Below, piece by piece: positions 34,166-44,358 of a stretch of 64,000 bases of DNA. The stretch is taken from positions 43,501 to 107,500 of the forward strand of contig JAVXUO010002965.1 in NCBI GenBank assembly GCA_033065855.1, read 5' to 3'. The translations under genes and the position numbers were made by a program. The number at the start of each line of letters is the position of its first letter. Positions within the stretch are counted from its first letter, which is position 1. The stretch comes from Escallonia rubra. Taxonomy: Eukaryota > Streptophyta > Magnoliopsida > Escalloniales > Escalloniaceae. The notes beneath the pieces were generated by a model. It saw nothing but the letters and a program-made list of their open reading frames with translations, did no database searches and was not told where the DNA came from.

Positions 34166-34334
34166 ATTTTTAAGGGTTAATTACTCACGGCACCCCTGAG
34201 GTTTACCCTAAATTACACTCGGACCCCACTATCTTTGAAAATTACACTCAGCCCCAAAAATTTAGATTTCTTTGACGGGGTTAACGGCTGGTCATAAAAA
34301 GACCTTTATGCCCTCGTATATAACCACACAGTGT

Positions 34335-34564
34335 CTCTTGGGTTTTGCAGAATCAGCTTCTTAAGGCACTTTTTCTTCCTCTTTGCAACCTCCAAACAAG
34401 TTTTTACAGACTCTGATGTACTTAATTTTGAAGCCTCCATCTCTGCTCTAATCTCCGCATTCTCAGTCTCAAGCCGTCTCACAGCAGCATTTGCACGGTC
34501 CACTTGGCCGCTTGCCTTCCTCAAAGCATTCTCCATCTCTGAAAGCCTCTTCATCGTAGGGTCT
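34335..34564 (-). pseudogene. Captured RF298/RF4-like RING E3 fragment (coiled coil)
   Basis: The minus-strand frame contains MKRLSEMENALRKASGQVDR, ANAAVRRLETENAEIRAEME and TCLEVAKRKKKCLKKL. This matches the coiled-coil region upstream of the RING in plant E3 ligases annotated RF298/RF4 (MIP1 family), which typically continues LAWEKQK. Here the similarity stops after KKL and runs into transposon sequence. The RING is absent. The frame differs from the GATL piece, so the fusion is not a continuous protein in the GATL frame. Confidence 0.75.
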
Positions 34565-34602
34565 TCAGGGGTCGGCTTCCCTTGCTTCAGTCGCTGGGTA
34601 TG

Positions 34603-35060
34603 TAGACCTTGAAGCTGAGCGAGGGGAAGGTGGATCGGACGAGTTGGGTCAGGACTCGGGGACTGACCGGGTCGAATTCGGCGGCGATTAGGTGGAAGAA
34701 GAGATTCTCCGGGCAGGACGTGTGGCGGAGGACCGAGTGCACCGCCGCCATCGACCCGCGGAGGTACTCCGAGTCGAGGGTCATCGCCACGTGGACCAGC
34801 GACGCGTCGCACGACGTCGTGCCGACACCCTTGCCAGAGCCACCGTTGACAACCGGACAGTCAACTCCGTTACGGTACTCCGGCGCCTCGGCGAACCCGA
34901 AGGACCCATCGGAGCCCAGTTCTGTTCTCGCCGGGAAGGAACGAATCCCGAGGCAAATCAACGGCGCAGAGAGGGTTATCAGGAGAAAAGCGATGGCGGC
35001 GATTGAACCTGGAAGAACCATAATGGGTTCTTCTGGAGAGGAGAAAAAGCAACTAGTCAA
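34603..35060 (-). pseudogene. Captured GATL (galacturonosyltransferase-like) N-terminus
   Basis: The minus-strand frame has a start at 35024 (MVLPGSIAAIAFLLITLSAP, a signal-anchor-like segment) and then SLVHVAMTLDSEYLRGSMAA, VHSVLRHTSCPENLFFHLIA, AEFDPVSPRVLTQLVRSTFP, SLSFKVYI. This is the N-terminal ~140 residues of GATL family glycosyltransferases (GT8), Golgi enzymes linked to pectin or xylan synthesis and about 350-390 residues when complete. The catalytic core is missing: at about 34603 it joins the RF298-like piece. The frame is open, suggesting recent capture. Confidence 0.85.
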
Positions 35061-35345
35061 AGGGGCTTGTTTGCCCCGAATTTATAAAGCGGCAGTGATT
35101 GCATTGTCGAGCAAGGAAGGAAGAAAACGACAGTTCGGGAAGATCAAAAAGGAAAAATGGTCAAAACCCACGCACAGGCATTAACAAGGGTGATTTATAC
35201 GTGTAAGGAAAGATTCATGGAGGTGCATAAATGTCAAGAATAAAGAGCTGGGATTGCAAAACGCCCAAGAATAAAGAATGAAGAAGAAGAAGAAGAAGAA
35301 GAAAAACCCTAAGGGGCAAGAGGGGTTTTATTCAAGAAAGGGAGG
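35061..35345. other. Possible captured GATL 5' flank
   Basis: Upstream of the GATL start the sequence (ATTTATAAAGCGGC, later a (GAA)n run at 35280-35303) may be the promoter or leader taken along with the gene. No further coding signal is seen. Confidence 0.35.
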
Positions 35346-35869
35346 GCATTTTGGGGATGAAAAATCCAAAAAGTGAAGTGTCAAAGCATCTTTCGACGGA
35401 GTTAGGGTCTCCGTCAATTTTGTGGGGCTCCGTGAAATGCGGGTACAAACCTCAGGGGAGAGGAGTGTAATTTTCAAAAGGTATGGGGGTCCGTGTGTAA
35501 TTTAGGGTAAACCTCAGGGGTGCCGTGAGTAATTAACCCTATTTTTAATTAGCGACGGAATATCCGTCGCTAATTATATTTTTAGTATTTTAATTTAATT
35601 TTTTTTTTGTCAAATTAGCGACGAAATAATCTTTTTAGCAACGGAATATTCCGTCGCTAATTAACTGATTATATGAACACTTTGAGCAACGAAATTAATC
35701 CGTCGCCAAAAGTCAAAAAATTTTTGATTTTTTTTTTCAATTACCCAGACCTGTAATACAATTTTCATTTCTCAACAACAACGCACAATAATCAATACAC
35801 AAAGAAATATATATAATCAATCATAAAAAATGTTTATTATAAAAAAGACTCATTATGTACGAGCCGGGA

Positions 35870-36570
35870 ACCGGATACAGCCGGTTAGGGGAAGTGAGAA
35901 GAGTATAAGCCGGGCGCGGGGGGCAGGGGGTGAAGCTAGGAACGGGCACGGGAAGGGGCTCATCAAGGGTTGCTGAGTCCCGGATCTGGATCCTGCTGAT
36001 CCAGGGCCGGCTCGGCATGTCCAGCAGCGCCCTGCTCCCTGATCATCCTCACCACACTGTAGCAATGCGCTGGATCTCCTCGTCGTCCAACTGACACTGA
36101 GGAGCCGGTGTCTATGGAGGGGCAGTAGGGGGTGAGGATGCTCCTATCACGGCACGAGCAGTCGTGCTAGGCAGGCCGCATATGCCGCCTTTCGGCCGAT
36201 TCACGACCTCCGGTGTATCCAGCCATCGCTTCAACCCCCCAGTACTCGCAGCCGTACTAGTGGACGCTGATGGCTGTCCAAACTGCTGCTCGGACCCCCT
36301 TAACTGTTCATACGAGGCCTACAAAAATAGTGGTTTAACGATATGTTAGGGCATTAATTAACGAAACAGACATTGAGGATAGAAAGACAAAACATTAACA
36401 ACTTAAATAAATTCACTCACATCGATCCGCCGGGCAATATCTGAAATATAGTCGCCCGCCCGGTGCACCTCGTCCTTGTCCTTCTTCCGCACGTGCGTCT
36501 GACTGTAGGTCAGAGCTATGACCTCATCCTCCTCCAGATCTGGGTGCTCGACCGCGTTCATGTGTCCAAT
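35870..36570 (-). pseudogene. Possible CACTA TnpA-like C-terminal region
   Basis: Minus-strand pieces read LTYSQTHVRKKDKDEVHRAG, DYISDIARRID, then after a possible intron (GTGAGT...TTTTTGTAG) ASYEQLRGSEQQFGQ and KRWLDTPEVVNRPKGG, followed by a proline-rich tail. The THxRKK...D...Y pattern resembles the Ptta/En/Spm-type domain (PF03004) encoded beside TNP2 in plant CACTA elements. Stops occur in the tail. The identification rests on pattern and position and is tentative. Confidence 0.4.
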
Positions 36571-36579
36571 ATCTCAAAT

Positions 36580-36770
36580 GCTCAATGCACAGTTATCAAT
36601 CTAAAATCATCAATTAACAACCTAAAATCATCAATTAATAATCGCAATTACTTCAAATGCACAGCTAATAACCTAAAATCATCAATTAACAATCTAAAAT
36701 CACAGATCAATAATCACAATTCTCAAATGCACAATTAACAACCTAAAATTATCAAACAATTTATCAATGT
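36580..36770. repeat. AATC(A/T)TCAATTAACAA-type short tandem repeats
   Basis: CTAAAATCATCAATTAACAA and close variants are repeated about six times. Confidence 0.85.
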
Positions 36771-36827
36771 TCAAATGGGAAAAAATTGTTCAAAATGCAC
36801 ATATCCAATGCGCTTGAATTATTTCAA

Positions 36828-37208
36828 TTTAGGGTTCGATTGTATTAGGCATTCAATTTAGGGTTCAATTAGTTTAATTTAGGGTTCGGTTCGATTAGGG
36901 TGATTAGGGCATTCAATTTAGGGTTTAATTAGAGTTCAATTACATCAATTTAGGGTTCAATTAGGGGGTTCCATTGATTCAATTTAGGGTTCGGTTGATT
37001 TGGGACATTCAATTTAGGGTTCAATTAGTTCAATTTAGGTTTTAGTTGGATTAGGGTATTCAATTTAGGGTTCAATTATGAGTTCAATTAGTTTAATTTA
37101 GGGTTCGATTCGATTAGGGCATTCAATTTAGGGTTTAATTAGGGTTCAATTACTTCAATTTAGGGTTCAATTAGGGGGTTCTATTGATTCAATTTAGGGT
37201 TCGGTTGA
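36828..37208. repeat. AATTTAGGGTTCAATTAG-type degenerate array
   Basis: About a dozen TTTAGGGTT motifs lie in 15-35 bp units (AATTTAGGGTTCAATTAG, ATTAGGGCATTC), all in one orientation. A longer block of about 250 bp is duplicated (near 36875-36990 and 37100-37205). It contains the plant telomere heptamer TTTAGGG but not as a regular head-to-tail heptamer array. Confidence 0.85.
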
Positions 37209-37329
37209 TTTCGCTATCACAGGGAAAGTAGTCCTGCACTTTAAGCACTCAAGAACTAGTTCGAGAAAAGTCAAGAGTAGTCTTCTAGTTAAGGCAAGAG
37301 AGGTAGCGGAAGAGTTGCAAAGGCTAGGA

Positions 37330-37800
37330 GAACTGCACCCCAAGCGAGTTGCTTGAAGCTGCTCCATAGGAGCTACCCTGAGAGGAACTACATCAACACT
37401 AACATTCTTGGGTACTTCAGGGGCAGATACACATGAATTGTTTGGGTTTCGCCGACCGCACCAACACTAACACGTGATCCTGCAACTGTGATCTTGACAC
37501 TCTCATTATCACCTCCTCAATGACAAGGGTGAACCACCATGGGAGCCGGGCTCTGTACTCGGGTAAACCACTTTTGCTTATGTGTAGAGACAGAAAGCCG
37601 TCACACCAATCAAGAAGATAAGAAAGACACCCCCAATCACAGACAACACGATCACTGCTATCTTATTTTTAGACCTCTTACCTAAGTTGTTTGACACATC
37701 TACTTCAGTAAGTGCTGGGAGGTCATCAACTCTTCTGGAATTGTGCCCGTGAGATTATTATCAGCAAGAACCAGCCTTTGCAGGTACTTAAGTGCAGAGA
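37330..37800 (-). pseudogene. Captured TMK-type receptor kinase, last LRR to juxtamembrane
   Basis: Minus-strand frames give LQRLVLADNNLTGTIPEELM (last leucine-rich repeat), a hydrophobic segment (VIGGVFLIFLIG-like), VVYPSTEPGSHGGSP and, after a frameshift, DNESVKITVAGSRVSVGA. The DNESVKITVAGS motif just inside the membrane is diagnostic of the TMK/BARK1 subfamily of LRR receptor kinases, plasma-membrane proteins acting in auxin signalling. Stops and frameshifts abound and the kinase domain is absent. It lies inside the CACTA element, so it was captured or trapped there. Confidence 0.8.
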
Positions 37801-38099
37801 ACTCAGGACATATTCTACCCTTATCAAAAATTTAATTTTCAAGATTTTACACTAATCATGGTAAACTATGGTTAAAATTATTATCTAGCCAGATAATTCG
37901 ACCACTACTTGCCTAACCTGCCTAGTTAACTCCAAGAACAAGTCAGTAGTGATAGAGACTTATCTTTATATTGGTCAACAAACACTTACCTACCTTAACA
38001 AATTTTGGTTCTACTTTCTTCGTCCTCAACACCCTGTCATATATGGGTTGGATTTGGGGGCTAGGACAACACAACAAGCATTTTGAGTTCCTTTATTTT

Positions 38100-38400
38100 G
38101 TTCTCTTACAGTGAAAATGATGTCCATTTCTTCGGATGGTAACCAGGAGACCAGCCAGCCATGCATGTTTTTGTGTCAGCACAAGCCCATGTTCCGACTG
38201 GTCTAGTCTCCATCTGCAACACCATGTCTTTAGAGTATACAAATTTTTGTGTTTGATAACTTTATCTTGATGCTACTGGCAATATGTTCGCAAAGAAATT
38301 CTGCAACGTCAACGCATTTGTCAAGCTTTCGGGTGTTTCCCAGCCCACAAAAGGATTATTATCAATTTCTCAACAGATTGTAACAACGACATTCCATCGA
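38100..38400 (-). pseudogene. Captured TMK-type receptor kinase, upstream LRR fragment
   Basis: The minus-strand frame near 38390-38296 reads [20 protein letters not shown] then NFFANI, matching the TMK ectodomain LRR region (family pattern NNPF..W..P.SL.NA..LQNFSAN). It lies upstream of the 37330-37800 fragment in the right order for a single gene on the minus strand, with the intervening repeats lost or shuffled. Confidence 0.7.
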
Positions 38401-38684
38401 AAAGATCATTTTTTTAACTATGCTTGTAGTGTTTTTCACTATGGTTGAATTTGGATCATCTTCATCAACCAAGGTATGAGACACGCATAGTTGTGACTTG
38501 TGAATATGGCAAGACAAGTAACATTGACACGATACCTTAACATTGACTTGTGAAAAAATGGGTAGTGATATTAAACACTATATTAGCCACAGAACGCTGA
38601 AATCAAAGGAACCAATGGAATAACTATCAAATAAAGAATGAACAAAGTCACAGCAAATAAAAAAAAATACTTGATGGGAGTCGC

Positions 38685-38830
38685 CGGTGTCGAAGGAGGT
38701 CACCACCGGCGTCAAGGGAAGTCACCGCCGTTGTCGAGGGAGGTCACCGCCGGGGTCGAGGGAAGTCACCGCCGGTGTCGAGGGAGGACGCCGCAGGTGT
38801 CGAGGCTTTCGGTGGCGCCGAAGGTGGGGC
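38685..38830. repeat. GTCACCGCCG(G/T)(T/G)GTCGAGGGA minisatellite
   Basis: About six 24-27 bp units (GTCGAGGGAGGTCACCGCCG and variants) occur just inside the right CACTA end. Confidence 0.9.
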
Positions 38831-38929
38831 AGGATGTGAGAACGGCGGTGGCACAAACCCCGGAAATGGTTTTGGGATTTTCGAAGAGAGAAGCAGTGAG
38901 AGAGAAAACCAGATCTGAGAGTTAAATAG

Positions 38930-39120
38930 ACTTTTAGCGACGGAATAACTCCGTCGCTAAAAGTCTGTCGGTAAAGGTCTATTTTTACCGATGGAGTTTT
39001 TAGCGACGGAATAATCCGTCGCTTAAATAATATTTTACGACGGAGTTTTAATTACAGAGGTTTCCGTCGGTAAAACTCCTTTTAGCGACAGAATCTATTC
39101 CATTGCTAAAAATCCATCGC
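38930..39120. repeat. CACTA subterminal repeats, right
   Basis: TTTTAGCGACGGA / TCCGTCGCTAAAAGT and ACCG(A/T)CGG variants in both orientations lead up to the CTTGTGGTG terminus at 39143. Confidence 0.9.
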
Positions 39121-39143
39121 AAAAAACGTCTTTTCTTGTGGTG

Positions 39144-39345
39144 CACATGAATTTCTCTATTCCCTACATGGACTGTTCAGTCACAGAGAACTGTAGAAAC
39201 AGTCAAAGACTCTCCCAACAGAGTGCCTATCACAAGATCAGTTCCTAACGGATGGGTATTCACCTTTAATTGTTGTGTAAAAGTAAGGGATATAAAGGAA
39301 TATGACGATCTACAATCAAACAATGTACGAGCATCTAATGGGTTA
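39144..39345 (-). pseudogene. Gypsy protease fragment, N-terminal side
   Basis: The minus-strand frame reads ALDARTLFDCRSSYSFISLT, FTQQLKVNTHPLGTDLVIG, GESLTVSTVLCD, stop, TVHVGNREIHV. This is the retropepsin-like region of Gypsy pol (PF08284 type), with the usual D-S/T-G active site degraded to DCRS. It is cut at its 3' side by the CACTA insertion and resumes at 34019. Confidence 0.8.
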
Positions 39346-40745
39346 ACCTATAGTGTACCTGACACCACATCATCGGATGTAGTAGCATCCTAAGCAGACA
39401 TTGAATAAAGCCTGGCTGATGTCTCGGCCCTCTGCCCCTGTTGGACTTGAGATTGCTGAGTTTGGCCTTACTGACCTTGTCTTCTTTCCTGACGAGGAAT
39501 ACTACTTGTTGATGCACACGCTATAGGTGCAAGACAGAGAGTTAACTGATTATTTCTAACAAATGGACAGTCTCAAAATTGATGCTCCACACTGCCACAC
39601 CTAAACATCATCCAATAAATCTATAGCATGACTTACCACCATGAATTCTCCCACACATGACACATAGAATGGCCAAAAAAGCTGACCCGCCACTGTGACC
39701 AGTGCTCTGTGTATGTCGAACTCTAGAACTCTGCAATGGTCCAAATCTAGTACTCTGAATTGGTCGAGCGCCTACACCCTGCGCTCCTCTGAATTTTATA
39801 CTCTGCCCAGGTCTAAATATCTGAGCCGATGCAGGCCTGAATTCTTTATTCTGCCCTTTCTTAGGGCCTTGGGCACTTTGTTGTGCTGGCGCAAAAATTG
39901 CTGACGTTTGTCAGCCCTTGTGGATCTATCTTGGAGAAATTCCTACCTATCTTTCTTCTGTCCAACATGCCTTTGCTTGTACCTATTTCTATTGTCGGGC
40001 TTGGATTGCTCCAAAGCGCTTGCTAGGTTTACACATTCCATATAGCTCGTCAACTGAGCAGAGATCACTCTATTTCTCAATTTAGGCCTATGGCCCTACT
40101 CAAACTTCCGGCATCTATCTCCTTTGGTTGGCAACATCCTTACTGCAAATCTGGTGAGGCGCGAAAACCTCAATTCAAATTCATCTACCGATTCTTGATC
40201 TGCTTGCGTTACATTAGTAAATTCTCTCATCATCTGTTCACGATAACTCGTTGAAAAATACCAGTTGAAAAAAATTCCCTGAATTGTTCCCAAGTCATCT
40301 CATCCAACTGTTGACTAGTCAAACCCCTTTTTACCATTTTCCACTAGTGATCGGCCTCACCTCTCAGTTTATAGGTAGCAAATTCAACCTTTTGTCTCTC
40401 GCTGCAGTCAATGGCTTGAAAGTTTTTCTCCATTTTGTTAATCCAACTCTCTGCCTCCATAGGGTCTAATGACCCCCAAAATCTAGTCGCATTTTATTTT
40501 TTAAAATCACCTAGAGTATTCCGTTCTCAAGGTTGTGGCTGTGGTTAGACTGGATTCCGTACTCCTTGCTGCTGATTAGCTAGATTCTGTGTCATCAAGT
40601 TCAAAATATGGTTCATAGTGTTCAGAACCGCAACCATGAGTTCTGAATTCTGCTATTCCTCCCTATTAGATCGAGTTACCTCTCTATCGGGGACCTCCTG
40701 ACCCTCTGTACTATATCCACTGCCAGTGCTACGAGTGCAAGCCAT
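39346..40745 (-). pseudogene. Gypsy gag remnant
   Basis: A start at 40745 opens MACTRSTGSGYSTEGQEVPD, about 220 bp downstream of the primer binding site. Further on, SFREQ-like text reads NWYFSTSYREQMMREFTNVT, ADQESVDEFELRFSRLTRFA, the Retrotrans_gag (PF03732) core. A degraded zinc-knuckle pattern (RCGSVEHQF, stop, DCP) lies near 39560-39600. Frameshifts and stops separate the pieces. In intact relatives this encodes the capsid-forming protein. Confidence 0.8.
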
Positions 40746-40954
40746 ACTGGTATAATGAACAGTTATCAGAGTTAACTAACACGTATCTAAAGAACAATAT
40801 AATTACAAGTTAATGGCAGACTTCTTAACTCTACCTCATCCTAACCCACTCTCATCAACCAAAATAATATTCTGCAGAATCGTGTTACCTATACTCCGTG
40901 GTTACGTGTCTACAGAGTCACATACCTATACTCTAAATACCGCGAGACCGTATT

Positions 40955-40968
40955 GCTCTGCTACCAAC
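40955..40968 (-). other. Gypsy primer binding site
   Basis: Immediately after the LTR end (minus strand ...GATGTTACA) the sequence is GTTGGTAGCAGAGC, one mismatch from the TGGTATCAGAGC primer site complementary to initiator tRNA-Met. It fixes the element orientation. Confidence 0.75.
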
Positions 40969-43900
40969 TGTAACATCCCTAAAATCTGGAGCTCCATCGC
41001 CCCGAACTCCTGGAGCGTTAACCTATGACATCACATCAAATCACATCAACCCTGTTTACTGACACATCAGATCATCTAACTAGGCATTAACTCAAAATCA
41101 TCAAAATGCAAGATTACAAAAAGAATTGCTTAAACTTAAACTATTAAAACTTAGGTTCTTTACAAACTCAAGTTATTTATAGAATGAATTAACAGTACCG
41201 ACCCACGCAGAGGTCTTAATACACAATATTGGTGGGCTCTTCGGAATATCACACAGACTCTAAACCGATTCCCGAGCAATCTACATTTAATCATTACATG
41301 CAGAAGGGAATCAAACGAAGGGTGAACTTTTGAGAGCTCAGTGAGGTCATTCAAGGAACAACCGAAGGAATTACCAAACAATTCAAAAGTCCATTCAATG
41401 ATAATATTTCAAAACGTTTCAACAATCATAAACAGTTTGATAATTTCCAAAACGATCATAATCAGTCATAAGCATATACCAAGAACGACCATAAACAGAC
41501 ACCAAAACAAACATTAACAATCATCCCGGATTCCAAAACGAACATTAACAATCATAACCAAATACCAAAACGATCATTTGAAGATCATATTTAAAGTCAT
41601 CATTTTAAAATGCAATTATAATTTTCGAAAGGATTTCAAAACGAACAAAAATATTTCAAAGACAATATTGAAAAGGTTTCAGATAACAACAAACAAATTG
41701 ATCACAATATGGGGAAGAGTTTCAACTCAATCCCCTTCAATCAGATACCAAGACATTCATTTCTAATTATTTTTAAAAACATTCATTGTAAGATACAATG
41801 TAAACAAATTTTGATGATATTGATCTTGGGCAGATGCAATGCCATTCAGTCAATGCACAGAACTTGTACACATGCATGATGTACGATAACTAGCCATTTC
41901 CATCTTTCAAGGTACTGGCCTGAGTTCCCCACAGGAAGTAGGAACAAACCATCCTTATAACGCCTCTTTCAGAAAAGATTCCCAGGTCAATACAGAAGAT
42001 GACAATCAAAGAATCAATAAGATTCAATGCTTTACATGCAATAAAATTGAGCATCAACATGGATTCAAATAAACCGATATAAATTAGGGTTTTAACGACA
42101 ATTACACATGCTGATGTGATTCATCACCTAGAATTCAAGAATAGCCACAAACAAGTAGCATGAACAAATACCAGCAGTTATCAAATTTAGGCACAACAAT
42201 TAAGAAGAAAGAATACAAAGAAATATCGAATTTGCTCAGCATGCAATAACAAGCGAGCATCGATAAGATTTTCCAAATAACCGATTCAAGTTCAATCTTG
42301 GGGTTTCCTTGGCAATAACATGCTGATATCAATGTATATCTCAGTGTTCGACCATAGCCATAAGCAACTCAAAAGAATACTTACAAACACAAGTTATGGA
42401 AATTAGGGTTTGGATAGAAATTCTTACCAAGGATTCAGATAGAAACCTTACCTGGATCTGAAGCTAAGCTAGTCTAATCGGAACGTCTTTTGCTTTACCT
42501 AAACGAAACAATCCAACTATTAATATAAGGTCTATACTACGATATTATGAATTCAATACTGATTCACGCATACTCTCACAATGAACCTCCTCACCGGATA
42601 GGTCAATCTACCAAAATGCGCTTTATGTATGAAATTACCAAAAGCACCCTTCTCATACTTAAATCACCAAAACGTTGTTCCCGTAAATACAATCACTAAA
42701 ATATCTCTACCGTATGTGAATTTACCCAAAACTACGTCTTATAGGTAAAATTACCAAAATACCCACTTTGGGTGGCAAATTATCAAAATACCCTCTAGGG
42801 ATTCTCGCATCGAAAAAATCTCAAAAATACTTTACAAACCTTTTGAAGCATCTTGAAGTCATTTTTGAAAGAAAAAAAGTCCAAAAATTTCAAAGCGATG
42901 TCCGGCCAAGCGCTCAGAAGCGGATTCCGCTAGAAAATAAAACATCTCAGTAATATAAGGTTTCAATAAAATTTTCAGATTAAAATAACTTGATTTGCTA
43001 TGTCAAATAATTCGAGAATTCCTTTAATTGATACCCTAATTTAACGTCCTTTGTGGACACCAAAAAATACCAAAAATTTTCATTTTCCACAGTATACGCC
43101 TCGTAAAAATATTGAGGGTCACCATTTTGAACTTTGTCAAATTCTAATCCGAATTGTTTATAAAAATTCGCACAAAACTGCTAACCCTAGCCCCCTCTCT
43201 TTAGTGACAATTTAACTTTCAGTTCAAATTAAGGCACACACTAATTCACCTTGGAAACATACAATTCATCCCATTCCCTCTACCGAACACATACACTTGT
43301 ACACACTCACATAGCTCAGAAAAACACACTTTACCACTCTTCTAAACACACAAATCCATAAGTAAATACGCTATAACACACATCTAATACACATAAATTA
43401 CACACACATTCACACAATATACACAATCACACGCACCAGAGACATATACTTACTGTCATTCAAACATACACACTAAACACACACTATCACACACTCAAAC
43501 ACACATATAGCCCTCTGCAACCCACTGAAAAACACACAAAATTGACCTCATTCTCCTCCTACACACACTATACCCAATTTACAAATAAATCACACACATA
43601 CTCACACATATACACACAACAACCTTGAATGCACACAGCAAACACACACATTGCACCCACGACACGCACCCACATCCACTCTCCCTTACCCCTACGCACA
43701 TACACACATTGAATACACACATACTTGCCAAAAACACACACAATTACACCCCTAACCTCACACCCGAAGCACCCCCACACTTAAACGCTCACACAACACA
43801 GATTGTGAAAAACACACACTGAACACCCCGAAACACACACTAAACATGCACAACACACACTAAATCACACACAGAAAAAGGGTAGAGAGATTCTCCCAAA

Positions 43901-44358
43901 GAACTCTCTCAATTTCTCCCTTTTTTCTCCCTGTTTTCTAGCCCAGCACAATGCTCTGCTTTTTCTTCTTTTTCCTCTGTCTTCTTTTTTTTCTTCTTAT
44001 TTCTGCTTTCCTCCCCCGAATTTTCCTCTTTATTTATTTCTTTAATTTTCATCCCATACTTTATACTTTAAATTACATTAGTCACCACCCAACAAAAGTA
44101 GGAGGTTGCAACTCATTACACAAACTATTCTGAAAATTTGACACATAACATGCTAATTTTGAAAATTACAGAATCGCCCCAAAGTTTTCCAAAATTACAA
44201 AAATCGCCCCAAAAGTTTTCAAAATTACATTTTGACCCCAAAATATTTTAAGCTTCCATACTTCACTAATACCCGAGCATTGCTCAAAATTATGGCCCGT
44301 TTATTTTTTGGGTCACATATGATTATTTTAAACTGCTAAAAAATTACAGAATATTACA
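40969..44358 (-). mobile_element. 5' LTR of the Gypsy element (about 3.39 kb)
   Basis: It is bounded by TGTAACATCC at 40969 and AATATTACA at 44358, an inverted TGTAA(C/T)AT pair. It is followed on the minus strand by the primer binding site. It contains a 600-bp CA-rich stretch (43240-43880) and, near the minus-strand start, repeated GGGGCGATTTTTGTAATTTT motifs. Its length is long for plant LTRs but known for some Gypsy lineages. Confidence 0.8.
43240..43880. repeat. Imperfect CA-rich low-complexity tract in the LTR
   Basis: About 640 bp are dominated by ACACACA, ACACTCAC and ATACACAC words with few G on the plus strand. Open frames here are compositional. Confidence 0.9.

Larger units (their letters stand above)
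34174..35539 (-). mobile_element. Pack-MULE carrying GATL and RF298-type gene fragments
   Basis: The ends are near-perfect inverted repeats: both read GGGTTAATTACTCACGGCAC, then CCCTGAGGTTTACCC and TAAATTACAC, with similarity of at least 80 bp. A perfect 9-bp duplication TATTTTTAA flanks it (34165-34173, 35540-35548). The interior is two joined host gene pieces with no transposase. It sits inside the CACTA subterminal repeats, so it is younger than the CACTA. Confidence 0.92.
34020..39143. mobile_element. CACTA element with captured receptor-kinase fragments
   Basis: Ends are CACTAAAAGCC (34020) and, in reverse complement, CACCACAAGAAAAG (39143), flanked by CAC. Subterminal regions are packed with TTTTAGCGACGGA / TCCGTCGCTAAAA motifs in both orientations (34035-34165, 35549-35720, 38930-39120), the typical plant CACTA terminal architecture for TnpA binding. 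The 5124-bp length includes a nested 1.37-kb Pack-MULE. No TNP2 transposase is present, so it would need one in trans. Confidence 0.85.
31636..44358 (-). mobile_element. Gypsy LTR retrotransposon, internally deleted
   Basis: It is bounded by TGTAACATTC (31636) and AATATTACA (44358) and by a 5-bp duplication TTTTC. On the minus strand the order is 5' LTR (44358-40969), primer binding site, gag, protease, and then, after a nested CACTA, LTR-like sequence to 31636. Reverse transcriptase, RNase H and integrase are absent, so the element is internally deleted or recombined. Removing the 5.1-kb CACTA leaves about 7.6 kb. The gag type and the TGTAACATCC ends suggest a Tekay/Del-like Gypsy. Confidence 0.85.

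Noticed and set aside
36828..37208. Interstitial telomere.
   Set aside because: TTTAGGG motifs are spaced irregularly in longer units, not as consecutive heptamers; reported only as a degenerate array.
43568..43822. Cys/Val- and Thr/His-rich frames.
   Set aside because: Compositional products of the CA-rich tract in the Gypsy LTR.
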